Numbered from the stretch's first letter, positions 33,417-42,148 are shown. The stretch is 43,817 bases of DNA from JALZBL01 sp040004775 (GCA_040004775.1 JBDUAD010000006.1:1-43817), one strand, 5' to 3'. The notes: generated by a model not told the origin, from the sequence alone. Numbers and translations: made by a program.

Positions 33417-33448
33417 TCCGGCGCTCATCCGGCGCTCATCCGGCGCTG
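33416..33448. repeat. Three 11-bp tandem repeats after the methyltransferase stop
   Basis: ATCCGGCGCTC is repeated three times (last base of the third copy is G), overlapping the end of the stop codon and filling the gap before the DUF4037 gene. Confidence 0.75.
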
Positions 33449-33493
33449 ATCCCGCTCGGCGCCGCTGCGCTTCTGACGTGCCATCGTGGATCG

Positions 33494-34549
33494 ATGCAGC
33501 GGCCAGCGTTCGTCCCCGGGGCCGAACTCAGCGGCGCGTTCTACCGCGAAGCGGTGCGCCCGCTGCTCGACGGCCGGTCGCACGCCGCCGCCCTGCTCGG
33601 CTGGGGCAGCGACGTGCTCGGCTACGACACGGCACGCTCGACCGACCACGGCTGGGGCCCGCGCCTGCTGATCCTTCTTGGCCAGGGAACGGACCCGGCT
33701 CAGGCGGCCGCGCTCAGCGCCGAGCTGGACGAACGGCTGCCCGAGTCCTTCCACGGCTGGCCGGTTCGCTTCGGGTGGGACAACACCCCGGTGCGTCATC
33801 ACGTCGCGGTCGATACGGCCGCCGGCTGGAGCCTGGCTCACCTTGGCGTCGATGCGACGGCCGGGATGTCGACCACCGACTGGTTGCTCACGCCGCAGCA
33901 GCGCCTGCTCGGGGTAGTAGCCGGCGTGGTGTACGCCGACGACCGGGGCGAATTGGAGCGTCTACGCCAGGTCCTCGACTGGTACCCGGACGCCGTGTGG
34001 CGGTGGCTGGTGGCGTGCCAGTGGGAACGGCTGGCCCAGGAGGAGGCGTTCGTCGCGCGGACCGCCGAGGTCGGTGACGAGATCGGGTCGGCGACGACCG
34101 CGGCCCGCCTGGTGCGCGACGCGATGCGCCTGGCCCTGCTGCTGGAGCGCCGGTACGCGCCGTACCAGAAGTGGCTTGGTACGGCGTTCGCCCGGCTGCC
34201 GCACTCCGACGGCCTGCCCGCCTGCATCGAGGCCGCCGTGCACGCCGGGGATGCGGCCGCCCGCGAGGCGGCGCTGGCCGCGGCCTACCAACGCCTCGGC
34301 GAGCGGCACAACCGAACCGGTCTCACCGCGCCGCTGGACCCGATGCCACGGACGTACTACGACCGTCCGGCCCGGGTCCTGCGCGCTGACCGGTTTGCGG
34401 CCGCCTGCTTCGACACCGTGAACGACGATGCGCTGCGGCGGCTGCCGCCGATCGGTTCGGTGGACCAGGTCGTCGACAGCGTCGACGTGCTCAGCTCCCC
34501 GGGTCGGTACCGCCGGCTGATCGCCTTGTACGACGGTTCACCGATCTGA
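33494..34549 (+). CDS. DUF4037 domain protein, nucleotidyltransferase-like
   Basis: 351 aa. The N-terminal half has nucleotidyltransferase traits: LLGWGSDVLGYDTARSTDHG (G-S-D...D-x-x-R-S-x-D-H) and WGPRLLILLGQ. The C-terminal half is the DUF4037 helical domain, with WYPDAVWRWLVACQWERLAQ, LALLLERRYAPYQKWLGTAF, ARLPHSDGLPACIEAAV and ERHNRTGLTAPLDPMPRTYY. It ends in a conserved-type region, VDSVDVLSSPGRYRRLIALY. The substrate is unknown; relatives include aminoglycoside-type nucleotidyltransferase folds. It lies 77 nt after the methyltransferase on the same strand, so co-expression is possible but a shared pathway is unproven. Confidence 0.85.
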   Translation: MQRPAFVPGAELSGAFYREAVRPLLDGRSHAAALLGWGSDVLGYDTARSTDHGWGPRLLILLGQGTDPAQAAALSAELDERLPESFHGWPVRFGWDNTPVRHHVAVDTAAGWSLAHLGVDATAGMSTTDWLLTPQQRLLGVVAGVVYADDRGELERLRQVLDWYPDAVWRWLVACQWERLAQEEAFVARTAEVGDEIGSATTAARLVRDAMRLALLLERRYAPYQKWLGTAFARLPHSDGLPACIEAAVHAGDAAAREAALAAAYQRLGERHNRTGLTAPLDPMPRTYYDRPARVLRADRFAAACFDTVNDDALRRLPPIGSVDQVVDSVDVLSSPGRYRRLIALYDGSPI

Positions 34550-34581
34550 CGTCGAAAGCGCCGGTTCAGTGCGATCCTGGC

Positions 34582-35469
34582 TCAGAAGCCGAGCCGATCG
34601 AGCTTCTTGGCGTCGCGCTGCCACCCGGGCACCACCGCGACGTGCAGCGCCAGGTGCACGCGTCGTCCGAGCAGCTGCTCGATCTCAGCGCGGGCGGCGA
34701 TGCCCACGTCGCGCAGGCGCTCACCGCGCGGGCCGATGACGATGGCCTTCTGGCTGTCGCGCTCGAGGTGGATGGTGGCGTAGATATCGAGCAGCTGCGG
34801 ATTGGTTTCACGCGGGCCCATCTCGGTGACCGTGACCGCGATCGAGTGCGGCAGCTCGTCGCGCACTCCGACCAGCGCGGCCTCACGCACGAGCTCGGCG
34901 ATCATCACTTCGGTCGGCTCGTCGGTGCGTACGTCCTGCGAATACAGCGGCGGCCCTTCGGGCAGGCGGGCGACCAGGAGGTCGGCCAGCAACTCGACCT
35001 GGTCACCGCGAACGGCGGAGACGGGGACGATCTCGGCGAAGTCGCCCAGATGGTCGGCGGCGGCCAGCGCCTCCACGACGCGGGCCGGAGGAACCGTGTC
35101 GGTCTTGGTCACGACGGCCATCACCGGCGCCCGCACCTCGGCCAGCTGGGCCGCGATGAATCGGTCGCCCGGACCGATGCGCTCGTCGGCCGGCAGGCAG
35201 AACCCGATGACATCGACGTCGGCGAGGGTGGCCGCAACCACGTCGTTGAGCCGTTGTCCGAGCAGCGTGCGCGGCCGGTGCAGACCGGGAGTGTCGACGA
35301 TGACCAGCTGGGCGTCAGGACGGTGCACGATGCCGCGGGCCGCGTGGCGCGTGGTCTGCGGCTTGTCGCTGGTGATGGCGATCTTCTCCCCGACCAGGGC
35401 GTTGGTCAGGGTCGACTTGCCCGCGTTGGGCCGGCCGACGAAGCAGCAGAACCCCGAGCGGAACGTCAC
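34582..35469 (-). CDS. era: GTPase Era
   Basis: Ras-like GTPase needed for 16S rRNA 3'-end maturation and 30S assembly. 295 aa: G1 VGRPNAGKST (11-20), the switch region KPQTTRHAARGIVH, G3 VDTPGLHRPRTLLG (near 59), G4 TKTD (121-124), NPQLLDIYATIHLERDSQKA and the C-terminal KH domain with GPRGERLRDVGIAARAEIEQ and VHLALHVAVVPGWQRD. GTG 35469. It sits near ybeY, phoH and corC as usual in actinobacteria; its stop faces the convergent DUF4037 gene 32 bp away. Confidence 0.97.
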   Translation of the reverse strand: MTFRSGFCCFVGRPNAGKSTLTNALVGEKIAITSDKPQTTRHAARGIVHRPDAQLVIVDTPGLHRPRTLLGQRLNDVVAATLADVDVIGFCLPADERIGPGDRFIAAQLAEVRAPVMAVVTKTDTVPPARVVEALAAADHLGDFAEIVPVSAVRGDQVELLADLLVARLPEGPPLYSQDVRTDEPTEVMIAELVREAALVGVRDELPHSIAVTVTEMGPRETNPQLLDIYATIHLERDSQKAIVIGPRGERLRDVGIAARAEIEQLLGRRVHLALHVAVVPGWQRDAKKLDRLGF

Positions 35470-35593
35470 GGCGGCTATCCTCCCATCCGCCCGCCTCCAG
35501 CTGCCCCGACTGCGTTGTGCTTTCTCAATTCCGGCGATGCCACCGCAGTCCCCGTCACGAGAACCGACGTCCGCCCTCGTGACGTGTCACCGG

Positions 35594-36463
35594 TCAGTTC
35601 AGCGACGCGACGAACCCCTCGAACGGCGTGACCAGTCGCTCGGGGTGCCGCACAAAACCCCAGTGGCCACCGTCGATCTCGGCGGTGCGCAGGTCGTCGG
35701 CCCACCGGGCGGGGGCCCCGAACTGCAAGGGCGCGGTGACGAAGCGGTCCCGACGGGGAGCCAGCACGAGGGCCGGCACCCCGCACCGTCGAGGGGCTCC
35801 GCCGTGACCCAGGTTCGCCCGGTAGAGCTCGAGGCCGGCCACTGCGTCGTCCACCGAGTGCGGCGGGCCAGCCGCGGCCAGCGCGCTGCGTCCCAACGGG
35901 CTGCGCCAGAACAGCTCCGGCACCTTCGGCAGCCGGAAGACCGGCAGATACGACGAGCCGACCAGCTGACGGGCCAGGGCCACGGGCTGCTTCCGCGCGG
36001 CCGTGAGCAGCCAGGCCTGCGCGTAGGACAGCGACGGACCGGACACCGAGGTCAGCGAGCGGAAACGCGACGGCGCCCCTTCACGGGTGGCGGCGTGCCA
36101 GCAAACAATTGAGCCCCAGTCGTGCCCGACCAGGTGCACGGGTGCGGCGGTGGCCGCCGCCGCGACGCGCACCAGGTCATCGGCCACCTGGTTGATGCGG
36201 TAGGCCGCGCGCTCCGTCGGACGGTCCGACGCTCCGGCCCCGCGCGCATCCCACGTGATCACCCGGAACCGTTCGGCGAGCAACGCGGCCACGCTGTTCC
36301 ACACCCGGTGGTCGTCGGGATAGCCGTGGGCGAGCAGAACCGTCGGCCCGTCCGTGAGGCCGCCGGCGTACGCGGCCAGGCGGACGCCGTCCGAGGCCAC
36401 GACCGCGCTGTCGACCCAGGCCACCGGCGCCGACGCCTGCCCAGTGCCGGTCGGCTCGCTCAT
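35594..36463 (-). CDS. Alpha/beta hydrolase, epoxide-hydrolase-like
   Basis: 289 aa with the alpha/beta fold: LLAHGYPDDHRVWNSVAALL (H-G-x-P oxyanion motif), VITWDARGAGASDRPTERAA, the nucleophile elbow LVGHDWGSIVCWHAA (Asp nucleophile in G-H-D-W-G, as in epoxide hydrolases and dehalogenases), PALVLAPRRDRFVTAPLQ and the catalytic His in GGHWGFVRHPERL. An Asp nucleophile plus H-G-x-P argues for epoxide hydrolase rather than esterase. ATG 36463, 7 nt after the stop of the upstream gene. Confidence 0.88.
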   Translation of the reverse strand: MSEPTGTGQASAPVAWVDSAVVASDGVRLAAYAGGLTDGPTVLLAHGYPDDHRVWNSVAALLAERFRVITWDARGAGASDRPTERAAYRINQVADDLVRVAAAATAAPVHLVGHDWGSIVCWHAATREGAPSRFRSLTSVSGPSLSYAQAWLLTAARKQPVALARQLVGSSYLPVFRLPKVPELFWRSPLGRSALAAAGPPHSVDDAVAGLELYRANLGHGGAPRRCGVPALVLAPRRDRFVTAPLQFGAPARWADDLRTAEIDGGHWGFVRHPERLVTPFEGFVASLN

Positions 36464-36470
36464 CGACTCG

Positions 36471-36845
36471 TCACCTGTGCCGGAACCCGCCGAAGAAACG
36501 GCGGAACACGCCGCCCTCGACCGGTAGCGGCGCGGCCGGCGGCGGCGCCGTCGCGCGGCGGGTCGCGATTGGCTCGTCGTAGTCGGTCTTGAGGATCGCG
36601 TCGACGGTCTGGTCGAAGTCGAAGTCCTCGGAGCCATCCAGCTTGGGTACGAAGCCGACCAGCATCCCGTCGCGCATCACGTTGGCTTCGAGGCCGGCGG
36701 TGCCGTCAGCGTCCCAGATCGCCTCGCGGCCATCGGGCAGGGCGATGCCTACGCCGAACTGGTAGACGCCGGCCTTGGCCGTGCGGGCGTTGACGCCGCG
36801 TTCACGCAGGACGTCGACGACCCGCCGGGCTTCGTTCTCCTCCAT
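36471..36845 (-). CDS. Conserved actinobacterial hypothetical protein
   Basis: 124 aa. MEENEARRVVDVLRERGVNA, VYQFGVGIALPDGREAIWDA, MRDGMLVGFVPKLDGSEDFD and FDQTVDAILKTDYD form a small alpha/beta domain; the tail is Pro/Ala-rich and ends GGVFRRFFGGFRHR. ATG 36845. No function is recognised. It lies between the cytidine-deaminase-like protein and the hydrolase. Confidence 0.65.
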   Translation of the reverse strand: MEENEARRVVDVLRERGVNARTAKAGVYQFGVGIALPDGREAIWDADGTAGLEANVMRDGMLVGFVPKLDGSEDFDFDQTVDAILKTDYDEPIATRRATAPPPAAPLPVEGGVFRRFFGGFRHR

Positions 36846-36928
36846 CCGGCCACCGTACCGACCGGATCCGGGCCGCTCGTTCGCCCGGCCTTGCTCGGAC
36901 CGGCCGGTGGTCAATCCGGCCGAGTCGA

Positions 36929-37267
36929 TCAAGGGAAGGCGATGAGCCTGCCGTCCGGACCGGCTGCGTGCAGCGGCGCCCCGGGCGCAAGTTCGGCCAC
37001 CAGGGCGCGACCGGCCTCGTCTTGCGGCGGATCGCCGACGACGGCAGCGGCCTCGAGGCCACCGGCTCCGGAGGAGACGGCCGCGGCCACGGCGGCCTGC
37101 AGCGCCGACAGCGACAACGACGGCAGGGCCACCGTGGCCGCAGCGTAGGTGCGCCCGTCCGAGTCGCGCACAGCCGCCCCCTGCGCCGCGCCGGTACGGG
37201 CCCGAGCGGCGCGGGCCAGCGTCACCAGCTTGGTGTCCTCAGCCGACAGCTCGGCCAGCTCGCTCAA
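36929..37267 (-). CDS. Cytidine-deaminase-like protein lacking catalytic residues
   Basis: 112 aa. Fold resembling cytidine deaminase (KLVTLARAARARTGAAQGAA, VRDSDGRTYAAATVALPSLS, LQAAVAAAVSSGAGGLEAAA). The H/C-A-E and P-C-x-x-C zinc motifs are absent, so it is not an active deaminase. The same short relative sits between corC and era in mycobacteria (Rv2365c, recalled). It starts with TTG at 37267, in a TTGA overlap with the corC stop. Role unknown, perhaps structural in the era/ybeY cluster. Confidence 0.7.
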   Translation of the reverse strand: MSELAELSAEDTKLVTLARAARARTGAAQGAAVRDSDGRTYAAATVALPSLSLSALQAAVAAAVSSGAGGLEAAAVVGDPPQDEAGRALVAELAPGAPLHAAGPDGRLIAFP

Positions 37268-38589
37268 TGCTCAGCCTCCGCGGCAACCGGCACCGGCTGG
37301 CCGTCCTCGGCCTCGATGTCTCGCTCCACCACGCGCCGGGCGAGCACCGTGTCGATGCGGTTGCGTCGTCCACCGGTGTTCTCCGCGGTCAGCTCGAGCC
37401 CGTGGGTGCGCACGGTCGCGCCGGGGATGGGCACTCGGCCGAGCTCCTGGGCCAGCAGGCCCCCCACGGTTTCCACGTCGTCGCCCCCGGGCAGCTCGAC
37501 GTCGAACAGCTCGCCGAGGTCCTCCACCGGCAGTCGCGCGCTGACCCGAACGTTGTCCTCGTCGATGCGCTCGATCGGCGGGCGCTCCACGTCGTACTCG
37601 TCGGTGATCTCGCCGACGATCTCCTCGAGGATGTCCTCGATCGTGACCACACCCGCGGTGCCGCCGTACTCGTCGATCACCACGGCCAGGTGCGAACGGC
37701 GGGCCTGCATCTCGCGCAGCAGCTCGTCGACCGGCTTGGACTCGGGCACGAACTCCGGCGGGCGCATCACGTCGTCGACCTTCGTCCCCCGCGCCCGTTC
37801 GGCGTCCTGGGCTCGGCGGGCGAGGTCCTTCAGATACACCACGCCGACGATGTCGTCGACGTTCTCCCCGATCACCGGAATGCGGGAGAAGCCGCTGCGC
37901 AGGGCCAGGGCGAGGGCTTGCGGAACGGTCTTGCCGTGCTCGATCCAGGCCACCTCGGTGCGCGGAACCATGACCTCGCGGGCGATGGTGTCACCGAGCT
38001 CGAACACCGACTGGATCATGTCGCGCTCGCCCTCCTCCACGACACCGCGTTCCTCGGCCATGTCGACCAGCTCGCGCAGTTCCACCTCGGAGGAGAACGG
38101 CCCCTCGCGAAAGCCTCGCCCGGGCGTGACCGCGTTGCCCAGGACGATGAGCAGGGAAGCCAGCGGATTGAACACGCGGCCCAGCACGCGCACCACGCCG
38201 GCGCTGGCCAGGGCGACCGTGTAGGCGTGCTGACGCCCAAGGGTGCGTGGTCCGACGCCGACCAGTACGTAGGAAACGATGATCATCACCAGCACGGTTA
38301 GCGCCACGACCGGCCAACGGGTTCCGAACACCGAGCGGGCGACGATCGTAACGAGCACGGTGGCGGTCAGTTCGGCCGCCACCCGCAACAGCAGCAAGAG
38401 GTTTGTGTAGCGGCCACGGTCGGCCACGACGGCCGCGAGCGGACGGGACCCGCGGGTCTGTTCCCGCCGGAGCTCGTCCACCCGGGCCGGCGAGACGCTG
38501 CTCAGCGCGCTGTCCACCGCGGCCAGCAGCCCGCCGATCGGCACCAGCAGGATGGCGAGGACCAGCAGGACCAGGTTGCTACCACTCAC
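37264..38589 (-). CDS. HlyC/CorC family hemolysin-like CBS protein
   Basis: 441 aa. N-terminal DUF21 membrane domain with about four spans (LVLLVLAILLVPIGGLLAAV, AELTATVLVTIVARSVFG, ALTVLVMIIVSYVLVGVGPR); two CBS domains (VMVPRTEVAWIEHGKTVPQA, GFSRIPVIGENVDDIVGVVY; VDELLREMQARRSHLAVVID, EYGGTAGVVTIEDILEEIVG); and a C-terminal CorC/HlyC domain (RLPVEDLGELFDVELPGGDD, VETVGGLLAQELGRVPIPGA). Related proteins are implicated in Mg2+/Co2+ efflux. GTG 38589 is 4 nt after ybeY. Confidence 0.93.
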   Translation of the reverse strand: MSGSNLVLLVLAILLVPIGGLLAAVDSALSSVSPARVDELRREQTRGSRPLAAVVADRGRYTNLLLLLRVAAELTATVLVTIVARSVFGTRWPVVALTVLVMIIVSYVLVGVGPRTLGRQHAYTVALASAGVVRVLGRVFNPLASLLIVLGNAVTPGRGFREGPFSSEVELRELVDMAEERGVVEEGERDMIQSVFELGDTIAREVMVPRTEVAWIEHGKTVPQALALALRSGFSRIPVIGENVDDIVGVVYLKDLARRAQDAERARGTKVDDVMRPPEFVPESKPVDELLREMQARRSHLAVVIDEYGGTAGVVTIEDILEEIVGEITDEYDVERPPIERIDEDNVRVSARLPVEDLGELFDVELPGGDDVETVGGLLAQELGRVPIPGATVRTHGLELTAENTGGRRNRIDTVLARRVVERDIEAEDGQPVPVAAEAEH

Positions 38590-38593
38590 GGCG

Positions 38594-39127
38594 TCAGACC
38601 CGCTGCTCGCCGCGGGTGCCGGGCCTGGGCGTGCGCACCGGCGAGCGGCCGGTAGCGCTGGTCCACTGGTTGACCAGGCGAGTCTGCAGGCCGAACATCT
38701 CGGCCTCCTCCTCGTCCTCGCCGTGGTCGTAGCCGAGCAGGTGCAGCACGCCGTGGGTGGTGAGCAGAAAGAGCTCGGACTCGGTGGAGTGGCCGGCCGC
38801 GGCGGCCTGGGTGGCGGCCACCGGCGGGCAGAGGATGACGTCGCCGAGCAGAGCCGGCCCGGGCTCCGGAGCGGCACCGGGACCACTGGCCGGTCCGGAG
38901 CCGGCTCCGACCGGCAGGGTGTCCATGGGAAAGGCCATGACGTCGGTCGGGCCGGGCAGGTCCATCCACTGCTCGTGCAGGGTGGCCATGGCCGGGGCGT
39001 CGACCAGCACGATCGACAGCTCGGCCAGCGGCGTCACGCCCAGGTTGTCCAGGACCGACCGCGCAAGCTCGGTTAGCGCGACCTCGTCCACCGCGGTGCC
39101 CGATTCGTTGTTGACCTCGATGGTCAC
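38594..39127 (-). CDS. ybeY: Endoribonuclease YbeY
   Basis: Single-strand-specific RNase for 16S rRNA maturation and ribosome quality control. 177 aa: PLAELSIVLVDAPAMATLHE, WMDLPGPTDVMAFPMD, LLGDVILCPPVAATQAAA and the zinc motif HGVLHLLGYDH (H125-x3-H129-x5-H135). An insert rich in Gly/Pro/Ala (about 72-93) and an Arg/Pro-rich C-terminal tail are larger than in E. coli. GTG 39127, 15 nt after phoH. Confidence 0.96.
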   Translation of the reverse strand: MTIEVNNESGTAVDEVALTELARSVLDNLGVTPLAELSIVLVDAPAMATLHEQWMDLPGPTDVMAFPMDTLPVGAGSGPASGPGAAPEPGPALLGDVILCPPVAATQAAAAGHSTESELFLLTTHGVLHLLGYDHGEDEEEAEMFGLQTRLVNQWTSATGRSPVRTPRPGTRGEQRV

Positions 39128-39142
39128 GTCGCCTCCGCCCGC

Positions 39143-40195
39143 TCAGCGGCGGTGACTGCGGACCGGCCGAGCGCCGCCGGTTCCGGAGGAGGCGCGCGGC
39201 TGGGCCTCGGTGCGTGCGTCGTAGCGGGCGTAGGCGTCGACGATGTCACCGACGAGGCGATGACGCACCACATCGGCGCTGGTCAGCTGCTCGAAGTGGA
39301 CGTCGTCGATGTCGCCGAGGATCTCGCGCACGACCCGTAGACCGCTCGTCGTGCCGCCGGGCAGATCGACCTGGGTCACGTCGCCGGTGACGACGACCCG
39401 GGAGCCGAAACCGAGGCGGGTGAGGAACATCTTCATCTGCTCGGCCGTCGTGTTCTGGGCCTCGTCCAGGATGATGAACGCGTCGTTGAGAGTGCGCCCG
39501 CGCATGTAGGCCAGCGGAGCGATCTCAATCGTGCCGGCCTGCAGCAGCCGCGGAATCGACTCGGGGTCGACCATGTCGTGCAGGGCGTCCAGCAATGGGC
39601 GGAGGTACGGGTCGATCTTGTCGAACAGGGTGCCGGGCAGGAACCCCAACCGCTCCCCGGCTTCGACGGCGGGACGGGTGAGGATGATCCGGTTGACCTG
39701 CTTGGCCTGCAGGGCCTGGACCGCCTTGGCCACGGCCAGGTAGGTCTTGCCGGTGCCGGCCGGGCCGATACCGAAGACGATCGTGTGGGCGTCGATCGCG
39801 TCGACGTAGCGCTTCTGGTTGACCGTCTTGGGGCGGATGTTCTTGCCCCGCCGGGACAGGATGTTCAGGCTGAGCACCTCGGCCGGGCGCTGGTCGTGAT
39901 CGCTGGTCAGAATGCCCAGGGTGCGTCGCACGGCGTCGGGACTCAGCGTGTGACCGGCCCGCAGCAGCTCCAGCAGCTCCTCGAACAGCCGCACCGCGAG
40001 CGCGTTCTCGGCCGGCCGGCCGCTGATCGTTATCTCGTTGCCCCGGACGTGCACGTCGCTGGTGACGGAGCGCTCGATCGTGCGCAGGAACTCGTCCCCG
40101 GAGCCCAACAGGGCAACCATGGACACCTCCGCCGGCACGATGACGGTCGTCGACACGCGCCCGGTCTCGCGGGCGGTCTCTGACAGTTCGGTCAA
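39143..40195 (-). CDS. phoH: PhoH-family ATPase
   Basis: 350 aa. N-terminal KH-like region (TSDVHVRGNEITISGRPAEN), Walker A GIGPAGTGKTYLAVAKAVQA (near 142-151), KQVNRIILTRPAVEAGERLG, Walker B NDAFIILDEAQNTTAEQMKM, VVVTGDVTQVDLPGG (sensor) and an end tail rich in Arg/Gly. Likely an RNA-linked ATPase/helicase working with YbeY, as in other bacteria. The start is a TTG at 40195; a GTG at 40153 (V-S-T-T-V-I-V) is an alternative. Confidence 0.93.
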   Translation of the reverse strand: MTELSETARETGRVSTTVIVPAEVSMVALLGSGDEFLRTIERSVTSDVHVRGNEITISGRPAENALAVRLFEELLELLRAGHTLSPDAVRRTLGILTSDHDQRPAEVLSLNILSRRGKNIRPKTVNQKRYVDAIDAHTIVFGIGPAGTGKTYLAVAKAVQALQAKQVNRIILTRPAVEAGERLGFLPGTLFDKIDPYLRPLLDALHDMVDPESIPRLLQAGTIEIAPLAYMRGRTLNDAFIILDEAQNTTAEQMKMFLTRLGFGSRVVVTGDVTQVDLPGGTTSGLRVVREILGDIDDVHFEQLTSADVVRHRLVGDIVDAYARYDARTEAQPRASSGTGGARPVRSHRR

Positions 40196-40365
40196 GTCGG
40201 CTGCGCATCCTTTGCGTCGGCGGTGGTGACCTTCAGCGTACCGGCCGACCCCGCCGCGGGCCCCTCCCCGACTCCCGCCGGTTTCGGCCCTGGACGCTCG
40301 TCCGCTGGGCCCGTGTATACAGAACCGGGTCGAGACAGGGTCTGCAGACGATCTACCGTCGGCCC

Positions 40366-41295
40366 ATGGCCGGCGAGCGCAGCACCCTCACGGGCACCGC
40401 TCTCGCCGTCACCAGCGTGGCGTCGGTGCAGACCGGCGCGGCGCTGGCCGCTCTGCTCTTCCCGCGGGTAGGCCCGGTCGGCACCGTTTCCCTGCGTCTG
40501 CTCGGCGCCGCACTGGTGCTGACCGCGCTGACCCGTCCCTGGCGGCAGCGGCTGACCCGCGCCGACCTGGGCACGTCGGCGGTGTTCGGCGCGGTGTTCG
40601 TGGGCATGAACGTCAGCCTGTACGTGGCGATCGACCGCTTGCCGCTGGCCACCGGGATCACCCTGGAGTTCCTCGGACCGCTCGCAGTCGCGGTGGGCAC
40701 GGCGCGGTCGTGGCGCGAACGGATCTGGGCGCTACCGGCGGCGGTCGGCGTCGCGTTGCTCGGCGGGTCGCTGCACGCCGGCGACCTGTTCGGCGTCGGG
40801 GCCGCGCTCATCGCCGCAGGATGCTGGGCCTCCTACATCCTGCTCAGCCGACGACTCGGGCGCGGGCCCAGCGGTATGGCCGGGCTGACCCTCGCCAGCG
40901 CGACCGGTGCCCTGGTGATGTTGCCGATCGGAGCGGCCGCGGCCGGCTCGGCGCTGTGGCGTCCGGACACCCTCGCCCTCGGCCTTCTGGTCGGGGTGGT
41001 GTCCTCGGCCCTGCCCTACAGCTTCGACCTACTGGCCCTGCGCCGCCTGCCGACCGCGGTGTTCGGCGTGCTGACCAGCCTCAATCCGGCCGCGGCGGCG
41101 CTGGCCGGTCTGATCGTCCTCGGCCAGGCGGTGCCACCGCGGGAGCTGATCGGGATCGCCGCGGTGATCGTGGCCGGTGTGGGGGTCACGGCGAGCGCGC
41201 GGCGCTCAGCCCGGCGGCCAGCTCAGGGGCCGTCCGGCGAGGATGTGGGCGTGGACGTGGAAGACGCTCTGGCCAGCGCCGGCCCCGGTGTTTAG
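40366..41295 (+). CDS. EamA family transporter (RhtA-like)
   Basis: 309 aa with ten membrane segments in two EamA halves: LTGTALAVTSVASVQTGAAL, SLRLLGAALVLTALTRPW, GAVFVGMNVSLYVAIDRLPL, TGITLEFLGPLAVAVGTAR, GVGAALIAAGCWASYILLSR, VSSALPYSFDLLALRRLPTA and VFGVLTSLNPAAAALAGLIV. This pattern matches RhtA-type threonine/homoserine exporters. The C-terminal tail (SARRSARRPAQGPSGEDVG...) overlaps the convergent HIT gene by 90 nt. ATG 40366. Confidence 0.9.
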   Translation: MAGERSTLTGTALAVTSVASVQTGAALAALLFPRVGPVGTVSLRLLGAALVLTALTRPWRQRLTRADLGTSAVFGAVFVGMNVSLYVAIDRLPLATGITLEFLGPLAVAVGTARSWRERIWALPAAVGVALLGGSLHAGDLFGVGAALIAAGCWASYILLSRRLGRGPSGMAGLTLASATGALVMLPIGAAAAGSALWRPDTLALGLLVGVVSSALPYSFDLLALRRLPTAVFGVLTSLNPAAAALAGLIVLGQAVPPRELIGIAAVIVAGVGVTASARRSARRPAQGPSGEDVGVDVEDALASAGPGV

Positions 41296-41550
41296 CACCG
41301 TCCGGTAGGCGTCGAGGCCCAGGAGGTCGGCTGTGGCGGCAACGCCGGCCAGTAACGCCGCGGCGAGTTGCGGATCGGCCGCCACCTCACTCACATCAGC
41401 CACGTGACGGCGCGGGATGACGAGCACGTGGGTAGGCGCCTGGGGGTTGGTGTCGCGGAAGGTGACGGTGTCCTCGTCGGAGCGGACGACGTCGGCCGCG
41501 ATGTCGCCGGCGGCGATGGCGCAGAAGAGGCAGTCCTCGGGCGTGGCCAT
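41206..41550 (-). CDS. HIT domain protein (HINT/PKCI-like)
   Basis: 114 aa nucleotide hydrolase/transferase fold: CLFCAIAAGDIAADVVRSDE, VTFRDTNPQAPTHVLVIPRR, HVADVSEVAADPQLAAALLA, TVLNTGAGAGQSVFHVHAHI. The HIT triad H98-x-H100-x-H102 is present, with VLNTGAGAGQ as in HINT proteins. Probably hydrolyses adenosine phosphoramidates. ATG 41550. Its end overlaps the EamA gene antiparallel by 90 nt. Confidence 0.93.
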   Translation of the reverse strand: MATPEDCLFCAIAAGDIAADVVRSDEDTVTFRDTNPQAPTHVLVIPRRHVADVSEVAADPQLAAALLAGVAATADLLGLDAYRTVLNTGAGAGQSVFHVHAHILAGRPLSWPPG

Positions 41551-41587
41551 GTTCGCGGACGCTAGCTCACCTGCGCCCAACGTGCGC

Positions 41588-42082
41588 TCACCAGAAGCGG
41601 GCCTGGCCAGGGATCGTTTCGAGGTCGGCCAGCAGAAGGTCCCGGTCTTCGGCCTCGGCGATGTTCTCGGCCGCGGCCAACGCCCGTTCGGTCGCAGCCC
41701 GCGCGGCTGCGGCGTCGCCGGCCACCGCCGCCGCGCGGGCCAGTGCCTCATAGGCACAGGCCAGGTCCCAGTCCGCGATGCCGTTCTCGGTACACAGATC
41801 GAGGACGCGCTGCGCGTGGTGCCGGCATGGTTCGGCTCGGCCGAGGACGGCGTAGATCCGCGAGATCTGCCACTCGCCGCGGGCCACGTTGTTCGATGTG
41901 CCGACGTTGCCCCAGTGGTAACGGGACGCGTGCGCCGAATGAATCATCAGGTCGTCCTCGGCCGTCGTGCGCTCGGGCTTGTCGACCATCGACCACACCG
42001 CGTTGAACAGGTCCATCGCCAGCCGCCGTTCGGCTTGCGGGTCCATCGGCGCATCGCTGTTGGCGTCGCTTGCGCTAGTCAC
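41588..42082 (-). CDS. TPR-like helical conserved hypothetical protein
   Basis: 164 aa, all-helical: RRLAMDLFNAVWSMVDKPER, DLMIHSAHASRYHWGNVGTS, ARGEWQISRIYAVLGRAEPC, HHAQRVLDLCTENGIADWDL and ACAYEALARAAAVAGDAAAA read like two or three TPR-type helix pairs, including A-Y-E-A-L-A-R-A. No catalytic motif; probably a protein-binding or regulatory protein. GTG 42082. It lies between rsmE and HIT. Confidence 0.7.
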   Translation of the reverse strand: MTSASDANSDAPMDPQAERRLAMDLFNAVWSMVDKPERTTAEDDLMIHSAHASRYHWGNVGTSNNVARGEWQISRIYAVLGRAEPCRHHAQRVLDLCTENGIADWDLACAYEALARAAAVAGDAAAARAATERALAAAENIAEAEDRDLLLADLETIPGQARFW

Positions 42083-42148
42083 GATCGCGTTCCACTTCGT
42101 CGACGATGAGGTGTCCGATCGCGACGATTTGTACCGCACTCCGTCCGG

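Noticed and set aside
36929..37267. Active cytidine deaminase (cdd)
   Set aside because: The zinc-ligand motifs C/H-A-E and P-C-x-x-C are absent.
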